Assembly (NCBI GenBank): GCA_946534585.1
Contig: CAMNCV010000142.1
Span: 1-39,001, forward strand
DNA: 39,001 nucleotides
Direction: 5' to 3'
Origin: an uncultured Prevotellaceae bacterium
GTDB taxonomy: Bacteria > Bacteroidota > Bacteroidia > Bacteroidales > Bacteroidaceae
Part shown: positions 34,201-39,001 of the stretch, in pieces
Layout of the letters: every line of letters begins with the position of its first letter
How positions within the stretch are numbered: position 1 is the stretch's first letter
Position numbers and translations under genes: made by a program
Notes under the pieces: model-generated
Seen by the model: only the letters and a program-made list of their open reading frames with translations
What the model was told of the DNA's origin: nothing
Database searches by the model: none

Positions 34201-34393
34201 GGTGCGCAACCTCTCACTGGGCTATAATCTGTGTAAAAACTTGTGCAACAAACTTGGTATTAGTGCTGCAAAAGTCTATATACAAGGCAAAAACCTCGGT
34301 ATGCTCTACTCTTCAGTTGATTTCATGGACCTTGATACAGGTTGGACATACTACAACCGTGGCTTCACGATGGGACTTTCTGTCGATTTCTAA
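31253..34393 (+). CDS. SusC/RagA-type TonB-linked outer-membrane transporter
   Basis: The 1046-aa protein imports glycan pieces (or in some cases peptides) through the outer membrane with energy from TonB. After a signal peptide (HRLVFLAFASVCSVYGMAQ) it has a carboxypeptidase-D-like regulatory domain (GTIVDAMGEPVIGASVVVKG to VSYVGYRTQTV, residues about 38-105), the SusC box LDEIVVVGYGVQRKSDVTGA, a plug domain with PGEIGSILIRGRRSLNASSKPLYVVDGVPL (in parts) and STAIYGSRGANGVVLITTKRG, and a beta barrel ending in the aromatic-rich TYYNRGFTMGLSVDF. A second possible start (Met16, 31298) would give a tighter signal peptide. It is divergent from the hybrid regulator and 32 bp before susD. The substrate cannot be told. 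Confidence 0.96.
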   Translation: MKQRQKTNQKKGSTSMHRLVFLAFASVCSVYGMAQNKVTGTIVDAMGEPVIGASVVVKGAGTGTITDIDGNFTIDNVPENSKLEVSYVGYRTQTVTATGNMKLQLEEDKQLLDEIVVVGYGVQRKSDVTGALTRVGEKELNTKPVSNAFEALQGKAAGVDITSSERPGEIGSILIRGRRSLNASSKPLYVVDGVPLQSGGIETLNPRDIESIDILKDASSTAIYGSRGANGVVLITTKRGQEGKTQLNYSGTVTFEKIIDKSPSMSASDYITWRRWAKYNSDPSKFTPGNQPTYVQDHDYFSDDEVAWANVEKGWDENHQIWDGSKVTDTDWTDFVTRTGVTHEHNISARGGSKNVSGGVSFGYLNNKGTQKGQGYERYTLSATTDIQAKPWFKAGGSFNASYSEQKYGFSRLGQSSNSGPTDIYGAAKSILRYALPYDGLGRIIDYPGGPTANTYTIMDEWNKSTDNRQVFRAIGSFYGQIDFGKIWEPLQGLQYKIQYGPDFEFYRRGYFIDQSSAARGGGNNLANRADRRRFAWTLDNMVLFNKEFGEHNLGFTFLQSASRMNEEESGMGAERIPLASFKWNNMSSVDISNSDNKPSMSTGLTESALASYMARVNYSFRDRYLLTASARWDGSSVLAEGNKWDFFPSMALGWRMEQEKFLKGVKWIDQLKARFGVGVTGNSAVDAYGTLGVISSYWMPFSKGNSQILVTNEPYYSSGSNLMPNKNLKWEKTTQWNFGIDFSFLKGRIGGTLDLYTSTTKDLLMRMAVPSLSGYPAMMANIGKTSNKGLELTLNLIPVMTKDFTWNSNFNFAWQKDKIEELANGKVDDIANGWFIGESIAIHYGYENAGLWQESDAEEMAKFNANGENFTAGCVRPVDQNGDYKIDGNDRVILGNQNPRVTMGWSNTFTWKGLELTIELQGRFKYMVSTGGEGQFGMYQQREIDYWRPDNTGAEWQKPVYSTAGGDKYSGLLGFKNASFIKVRNLSLGYNLCKNLCNKLGISAAKVYIQGKNLGMLYSSVDFMDLDTGWTYYNRGFTMGLSVDF

Positions 34394-34425
34394 TAATTAA
34401 TTAATAATATTTGGTATATAAAGAT

Positions 34426-36657
34426 ATGAAACATATAAAAAATAAAATAGTTTGTGGTGCATTGTCACTCTGTGCTGCGATGAGCCTGAGTTCTTGTGGC
34501 AATGACTTCTTGTCAGAGGATCCCAGTCATCTTTACACTGACAAACTGCTGGAAACAGAGGAGGGAGCATTGCAGATGGCTGCTGGCTTGTATGCTAACA
34601 TTCGTTGGCATTTCGGATACGAATGGGCTTATGGTGTTACTCTGTACGGTTGTGACGAGTTTACCAATGGTGCGGACCTTACTGCAGAGCCTTGGAATAC
34701 GTATGACAGCCGTTTGAACCCTCTTGACTGTACGCCTGCGCTTGGTGCAGCTAATAAGAACTGCCCTGGTGTGTCAGCATTGTGGGACCAGATGTATTAC
34801 GGTATATCTACTGCTAACCTCGTTCTTTCAAAATCAGGAAACCTCAGTGATCCTGAAACGCGTAACAAGGTTATAGGTGAAGCTCATTTCCTGCGCGGTT
34901 ACAACTACTATCGTCTGTTTGCACAGTATGGTGGAGTTGTAATACAGACAGAGGCAGCCAATAGTGAAATCAAGAAAGACTATACACGTTCTACGGCTGA
35001 GCAGACCTTAAATCAGGTGATTGCCGATTTTGAGGAAGCATATACTCATCTACCAACTACCAAATGGCGTGGTAATGGTACTTGGACAAAATACACTGCT
35101 GCGCACTTCCTGGCAAAGGCTTTGTTGTTCCGTCAATCCGAGCGTTGCAGTGATTGGAACAGTGCATATAATAAAACAGAGGATCTGAATCGTGTAATTG
35201 CACTTTGTGATGAAGTTATTGCGGCATGTCCATTGGCAAAAGACTACGCTGATCTTTATGCAAAGTGGACAGGTATCAATTGCGCAAACGAAGGACTTAG
35301 TGAAATTCTAATGTGTGCAGAGCATAATGGCGATGCCTCTACCGTAGGCCGTTTTGGTAACCGTACATATAACTATTTCTCCCCACAGTTCTCCAATTTC
35401 TCTAATTCGTGGGTTAAGCGTGGTGCATACATTGGTGAGATGGACTTCCAGCGTTGCCGTCCTACGGAGTACGCATACTCGGTATTTGACAATGTGAACG
35501 ATGCTCGTATGTGGAAGACATTTAAGACTGTATATGGCTTGAACAACATCGCCGTTACAAAGAACGATACGCTGAAAGATGAAAGTGGAAAACCTGTATT
35601 GGATGAAAAAGGCAAAGTGAAAATCAAGGGAGCGTACTATGACCGCGAAAAAGTAGCCAAAGATAATGGAATAGAATTGTCTCAGGTGCCAGAACTTGGT
35701 GATCAGGGTATCATTTTTATCCTCAACAAAAAGTCTGACACACGCTTCAACGGAGAACCTTACGGTACATTCGGACGCGGTGCACAAGCGCATACCTTCG
35801 TTAATCCCGAGACAGGCAAATGGGTGCCAAATGCATTCCCACTATTCATGAATGGAGAGTATGTACTGTTCAACTACGGAACAAGTGGAAAGACTTCAAC
35901 ATCTAATGTGTTCTGCGGTATCAACAAGACTGCCGACGGCACACGTACAGCAGAAAAGGGCGATGCTCATCGCGACGTAATCATGGCTCGTACGGGCGAA
36001 ACCTACCTTGTAAAGGCAGAGGCACAGGTGCGCCTTGGACAGTACCAGAAGGCTATAGAGACAGTAAATGAACTCCGCGCACGTGCGCAGTGGAAGAAAG
36101 ACGAGAAACGTGACTACTATACCGATGGCTCTATGTCATTCACGACAGCTGCAGGTGGCGATGCTGACAATTCTATTTCTTCTAACAAGTCTAACTGTAC
36201 AGGTCTTGACAATGATGGCTATACCACATCAATGACAATGGGTGAAGCATTCAAGATATCAAACTTGAATAAGAACACCTACTACCTTTCTACAGGCATA
36301 GCGAAGACTACCGACGCGTCTAACCTTCAGATAGCAAGCTACACTAACTTGCCAGAAGAAGATGAGGCTATCCTGGCTGCCATCGGTGCAACGGGTGACT
36401 ATGAGCGTATGCTTAACTTCATATTCAACGAGCGCACCCGTGAGCTTCTCGGTGAGTGGAACCGTTGGGAGGAACTCTCTCGCGCCGGACTGCTCATAAA
36501 GCGCGCTAAGGCATTCAACCCTGAGGCTCAGAATATTACTGAGGGTAAGCACGAGCTGCGCCCAATTCCGCAGACTTTCCTTGATATGCTGCAGAATCCT
36601 GACGGCACAAACCTTTCTGTAGAGCAGAAGAAGGCTATGCAGAACCCTGGATATTAA
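34426..36657 (+). CDS. SusD/RagB-type nutrient-binding outer-membrane lipoprotein
   Basis: SusD proteins form the lid of the SusC transporter and bind the substrate at the cell surface. The 743-aa product has a lipobox (AAMSLSSCGNDFL, Cys24), the family N-terminus FLSEDPSHLYTDKLLETEEGALQMAAGLYANI (in parts), TPR-like helices (AHFLRGYNYYRLFAQYGGVV, a strong SusD signature) and the C-terminal RagB part (NFIFNERTRELLGEWNRWEELSRAGLL). It is longer than the usual 500-650 residues; the extra length lies around residues 360-450 and 560-625 (YYTDGSMSFTTAAGGDADNS). The start is ATG at 34426. Confidence 0.95.
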   Translation: MKHIKNKIVCGALSLCAAMSLSSCGNDFLSEDPSHLYTDKLLETEEGALQMAAGLYANIRWHFGYEWAYGVTLYGCDEFTNGADLTAEPWNTYDSRLNPLDCTPALGAANKNCPGVSALWDQMYYGISTANLVLSKSGNLSDPETRNKVIGEAHFLRGYNYYRLFAQYGGVVIQTEAANSEIKKDYTRSTAEQTLNQVIADFEEAYTHLPTTKWRGNGTWTKYTAAHFLAKALLFRQSERCSDWNSAYNKTEDLNRVIALCDEVIAACPLAKDYADLYAKWTGINCANEGLSEILMCAEHNGDASTVGRFGNRTYNYFSPQFSNFSNSWVKRGAYIGEMDFQRCRPTEYAYSVFDNVNDARMWKTFKTVYGLNNIAVTKNDTLKDESGKPVLDEKGKVKIKGAYYDREKVAKDNGIELSQVPELGDQGIIFILNKKSDTRFNGEPYGTFGRGAQAHTFVNPETGKWVPNAFPLFMNGEYVLFNYGTSGKTSTSNVFCGINKTADGTRTAEKGDAHRDVIMARTGETYLVKAEAQVRLGQYQKAIETVNELRARAQWKKDEKRDYYTDGSMSFTTAAGGDADNSISSNKSNCTGLDNDGYTTSMTMGEAFKISNLNKNTYYLSTGIAKTTDASNLQIASYTNLPEEDEAILAAIGATGDYERMLNFIFNERTRELLGEWNRWEELSRAGLLIKRAKAFNPEAQNITEGKHELRPIPQTFLDMLQNPDGTNLSVEQKKAMQNPGY

Positions 36658-36673
36658 AGATTTTAATTCATAG

Positions 36674-36743
36674 TTCATAATACATAATTCTCCGTGCGGA
36701 TTGTTAATTCTGTACGGAGAATTATGTATTATGAATTTTTTTT
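36674..36743 (+). terminator. Intrinsic terminator of the susCD operon
   Basis: Arms 36674-36695 and 36714-36735 are perfect 22-bp reverse complements with an 18-nt loop and are followed by eight T (36736-36743). The element begins 16 bp after the susD stop. It swallows the in-frame ATG at 36731 of the next gene. Confidence 0.93.
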
Positions 36744-36745
36744 CG

Positions 36746-36753
36746 TACCTTTG
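36746..36753 (+). promoter_or_regulatory. -7 box directly after the susCD terminator
   Basis: TACCTTTG followed by CA fits the -7 consensus; no TTG lies at -33. Transcription would begin at or next to the GTG codon at 36758, giving a leaderless or nearly leaderless message. Confidence 0.5.
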
Positions 36754-36757
36754 CAAC

Positions 36758-37528
36758 GTGAAACATATTGGTATTATAATAATATCTTCGCTGCTTGTTG
36801 CGGTTACAGGGTATGCACAGGTGCGTAGCACTGCCTTGCAACTGGGAATAGGTGGTGCAAATGTGCTTGATACCTATCTGTCGCCTGAGAAGTATCGTGG
36901 CATGGAGTGGCGTGTCATAGCAGAGGTAAATCGTGATAGTAAAAATGCCCATCTGGCTTACAGCCAAACCCATGAGATTGCGTTTGGCTATTTGCATAAT
37001 CGTGCTCTTAACGGTCATGAATATGTGGGACACTATGATTTCTCCTATGCAGTAATGCGTAAGTGGGACATGATAGCAGGCAGGTATCCACTGAGGCTTA
37101 GCGTGGGACCGATGCTCGATGCCTTCGTCGGCTTCAACTATAACTCACGCAACACCAATAACAATCCTGCGCAAGGCTATGGTTCCGTGGCTCTGGGGGG
37201 CATGGGAGCGGCACGCTATACTTTTAAGGCATGGGGCAGAGAACTGACACTGGGCTATGAGTTGCGCTTCCCCTTGCTTGGCATAAGATATTCGCCAAAC
37301 TATGGACAATCGTATTATGAGATATTTGGTCGCGGTGACTATGACCACAATATCTGTTTCTATTCAGTTTCTCCGCTGCAGGTGCGGCAGCAGGTTACTG
37401 CCGATTTGCGCTTGAAAAGCGGTACGGCGCTGCGCATAGGCTATCTGTCTGACGTGCGTCAGGCTAAGCCAAACAATCTGAAGCAGCACCATTATTATAA
37501 TGCATTGTTGCTGGGAGTGGTGTTCTAA
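36758..37528 (+). CDS. DUF3316-like envelope protein
   Basis: The product of about 256 aa begins with a signal peptide (KHIGIIIISSLLVAVTGYAQ) when started at the GTG at 36758. The mature part is rich in Tyr, Gly and Arg with alternating strands (MAGRYPLRLSVGPMLDAFVGFNYNSRN, ARYTFKAWGRELTLGYELRFPLLGIRYSPNYGQSYYEIF in parts), suggesting an outer-membrane beta barrel. This resembles DUF3316 proteins of Bacteroidales, function unknown. An ATG at 36731 in the same frame lies inside the terminator hairpin and would spoil the signal peptide. Its stop overlaps the convergent DUF4105-like gene by 4 bp. Confidence 0.75.
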   Translation: MKHIGIIIISSLLVAVTGYAQVRSTALQLGIGGANVLDTYLSPEKYRGMEWRVIAEVNRDSKNAHLAYSQTHEIAFGYLHNRALNGHEYVGHYDFSYAVMRKWDMIAGRYPLRLSVGPMLDAFVGFNYNSRNTNNNPAQGYGSVALGGMGAARYTFKAWGRELTLGYELRFPLLGIRYSPNYGQSYYEIFGRGDYDHNICFYSVSPLQVRQQVTADLRLKSGTALRIGYLSDVRQAKPNNLKQHHYYNALLLGVVF

Positions 37529-38727
37529 CGCCTTGATGTATGTATTCTGATTTCGCTGAATGTAAGCAGAAGCGTCAGAGCCATGATGTTCATACCCTCG
37601 GCATAGTCCTGTAAAAGATTGCCAATAAAGAATATTACGATGCACAATATTGCCACGATGCTGGCAATATTGTATTTTTTAATTATTCCATTGCTCTTAC
37701 GTGGGAAGGCAAGGAAGAAAAGCAAAGGATTGAATACGAGTATCTGTAGGTTAAGGCGCACGGTGGGATGCTCCGAGAAAACCATGCAGAGCAATACCAG
37801 TCCGACTGTTGCATAGAGGCATGCCACACCATAGTCAAACCATGGCAGCACTGTTTCTTTCTTCAGATAGAGAATCATTTTCACTACTATGACAATTGCA
37901 AGAAACAGCCAGGCACATTGCGTTGGGGTGAGAGGAAAGCCTGGTTCGCTGCAAATTACCGTTGGATGGGTGGAAGGCAGGAGCCACTCTGCGTTGCTTA
38001 CGAGCGGCGTGGTGGTGCCGTCGGTACGTTTGATACTTGCGTTGTCGAAGTCGGTCATCAGTACCTGTGGAAGAAACTCGCGTTCGCCGAACGATGTGTT
38101 GCAGTCGGCCATGACACCGAGCAGTAAGTCATTGCCTACGGCAGACCAACGATGTGTGGACACCTTCTCATGCACAAGGTCGCGAAAACTGCGCTCTCCC
38201 ACTTGCAAACCCTTGCTTTTGTAGTTGACAGTGCCGTTGACGGCACCGAGAATGAGGTCTCTTGCGCGCGTGGTGCAGTTATTATAAAGGAAATTATATC
38301 TGTAAACCACATTTTCTGGCTTTGCCGTTTCGGCCAGCAGGCTGAGGAAGTGCTCCTTCTCTGCAGGGGTCATGTTGATGCGCTGCTGCCTCACACCACT
38401 GCCATAGTAAGAGTATTCTTCAAGAAAGGAAGACATGTTGATGATACCCATGCGGTAGTCAGTGAGCCCGAAGACGAAACGCAATGCAAACATATTTGCG
38501 CTTTGGTCGAACAAACCGAAGTTTACGGCTATGTCCATGTTGCGGCTTTTGTCTGTCACCCTGATGGCCGTGTGTCCGTATAGGCTATAGACCTCATCGT
38601 GTGGCTCACATGTGAGTAGCGAAATCTCCACGGAGTCGGCCCTCCATGAGTTTTCGGCGTTGACTGTAATTGCTGAAAGCGATATTATAATGGTGCATAT
38701 CAGGCTTAGTAATCGTTTGCTATTCAT
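37525..38727 (-). CDS. DUF4105 / Lnb N-terminal-domain membrane protein
   Basis: The 400-aa protein has a signal peptide (LLSLICTIIISLSAITVNA) and a periplasmic domain to about residue 255 with the family motifs LYGHTAIRV and FLYNNCTTRARDLI, which hold the conserved His and Cys of a papain-like fold. The C-terminal 130 residues form about five membrane segments (CAWLFLAIVIVVKMILYL, CLYATVGLVLLCMVF, LVFNPLLFFLAF, IVAILCIVIFFIGNLL, MALTLLLTFSEI). This is the DUF4105 architecture; the related domain in Lnb of Gram-positive bacteria remodels the acyl chains of lipoproteins. A similar lipoprotein-acyl role here is an inference. It has its own promoter at 38770-38800. Confidence 0.83.
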   Translation of the reverse strand: MNSKRLLSLICTIIISLSAITVNAENSWRADSVEISLLTCEPHDEVYSLYGHTAIRVTDKSRNMDIAVNFGLFDQSANMFALRFVFGLTDYRMGIINMSSFLEEYSYYGSGVRQQRINMTPAEKEHFLSLLAETAKPENVVYRYNFLYNNCTTRARDLILGAVNGTVNYKSKGLQVGERSFRDLVHEKVSTHRWSAVGNDLLLGVMADCNTSFGEREFLPQVLMTDFDNASIKRTDGTTTPLVSNAEWLLPSTHPTVICSEPGFPLTPTQCAWLFLAIVIVVKMILYLKKETVLPWFDYGVACLYATVGLVLLCMVFSEHPTVRLNLQILVFNPLLFFLAFPRKSNGIIKKYNIASIVAILCIVIFFIGNLLQDYAEGMNIMALTLLLTFSEIRIHTSRR

Positions 38728-38769
38728 GTTTCTATCTTGATTTGTTTGTCATCATGCGTTGTCGGAGCG

Positions 38770-38800
38770 CAAAGGTAGCGTTTTTTTTATTGATATGCAA
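38770..38800 (-). promoter_or_regulatory. Promoter of the DUF4105 gene
   Basis: On the minus strand TTG (38798-38800), 20 bp and TACCTTTG (38770-38777) fit the consensus, about 43 bp before the start codon. Confidence 0.78.
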
Positions 38801-38860
38801 GAATTTAAACCGTCATTTCCCTGTTTTTATTGTTTTTTTATTGTTGAGACAATATGATAT

Positions 38861-38891
38861 TTGGTGATATATGGAAAAATTTGTAACTTTG
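38861..38891 (+). promoter_or_regulatory. Promoter of the Rpn-family gene
   Basis: TTG (38861-38863), 20 bp and TAACTTTG (38884-38891) followed by CA fit the consensus, about 28 bp before the start codon at 38919. Confidence 0.78.
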
Positions 38892-38918
38892 CAAATGGAA
38901 TAAACTACAATCGACTAT

Positions 38919-39001
38919 ATGGATAATAACGAACGCTACATAAACCCTTATACCGATTTCGGTTTCAAGAAACTGTTCGGTACGGAGATGAACAAGGACT
39001 T
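38919..39001 (+). CDS. PD-(D/E)XK Rpn/transposase-family nuclease, 5' part only
   Basis: Only 27 codons are in the window, and the gene runs off the right edge. The N-terminus ERYINPYTDFGFKKLFGTE is the hallmark of the PD-(D/E)XK nuclease family transposase group (PDDEXK_2, related to Rpn recombination-promoting nucleases), in which the conserved Phe-Lys-x-x-Phe-Gly begins the fold. Members are often found in many copies in Bacteroidales genomes. Whether this copy is complete cannot be judged. Confidence 0.8.
   Translation, partial: MDNNERYINPYTDFGFKKLFGTEMNKD

Noticed and set aside
34411..34425. TTG start for susD five codons upstream
   Set aside because: The ATG at 34426 gives a clean lipoprotein signal peptide, so the TTG is not needed.

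Overview
This window looks like the chromosome of a Bacteroidales bacterium, most likely from the Prevotella/Segatella neighbourhood. The reasons are many promoters of the Bacteroidetes form (TTG, 19-20 bp, TAnnTTTG), a SusC/SusD pair with a hybrid two-component regulator, type IX secretion/gliding genes (porX, gldH), a Rho factor with a very long disordered N-terminus, and weak Shine-Dalgarno sites. The genus is an inference; no ribosomal RNA is present to fix it.

Layout. 1-83: tRNA-Ser(GGA), cut by the window edge. 299-1165: a glycosyltransferase-like gene, preceded by a strongly structured non-coding RNA or leader of about 300 nt (1225-1540). 1659-6518: a minus-strand operon holB-ricT-gldH-porX-tsaE with a canonical promoter at 6541-6571 and an intrinsic terminator at 1582-1620; it joins a clamp-loader subunit, a PSP1/RicT protein, two type IX secretion genes and a tRNA-modification ATPase. 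6770-11511: a mixed minus-strand gene run, merR - HIT - lipoprotein - manA - glycine-zipper lipoprotein - hisA - hisF. 11667-12755: trpS (plus), followed by a compact promoter-terminator unit that probably makes a 60-nt small RNA (12850-12946). 13163-17192: ftsK - lolA-like - rnz (minus), divergent from rho (17441-19447). 19568-22827: tetR - fabG - pseudouridine synthase - galK (plus), ended by a strong hairpin terminator. 22899-24925: comEA-like - hemW (minus), divergent from rmuC (25252-26907).

26858-36657: a small regulatory/transport locus. A 1351-aa hybrid sensor/AraC regulator diverges from a susC-susD pair; the 340-bp interval between them holds a direct repeat 22 bp apart just upstream of the susC -7 box, a good operator candidate. 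No carbohydrate-active enzyme is visible next to it. 36758-38727: two envelope proteins (DUF3316-like and DUF4105/Lnb-like) convergent on each other. At the right edge starts a PD-(D/E)XK Rpn/transposase-family gene.

Most genes are housekeeping. The parts that deserve a second look are non-coding: the structured RNA at 1225-1540 with competing helices, the small RNA unit after trpS, and two intergenic repeats (a perfect 28-bp inverted repeat at 6664-6744 and a 22-bp periodic array at 25054-25140) that share a sequence core. Several start codons are corrected here from promoter positions: merR, the hybrid regulator, rho, rnz and the DUF3316-like gene.
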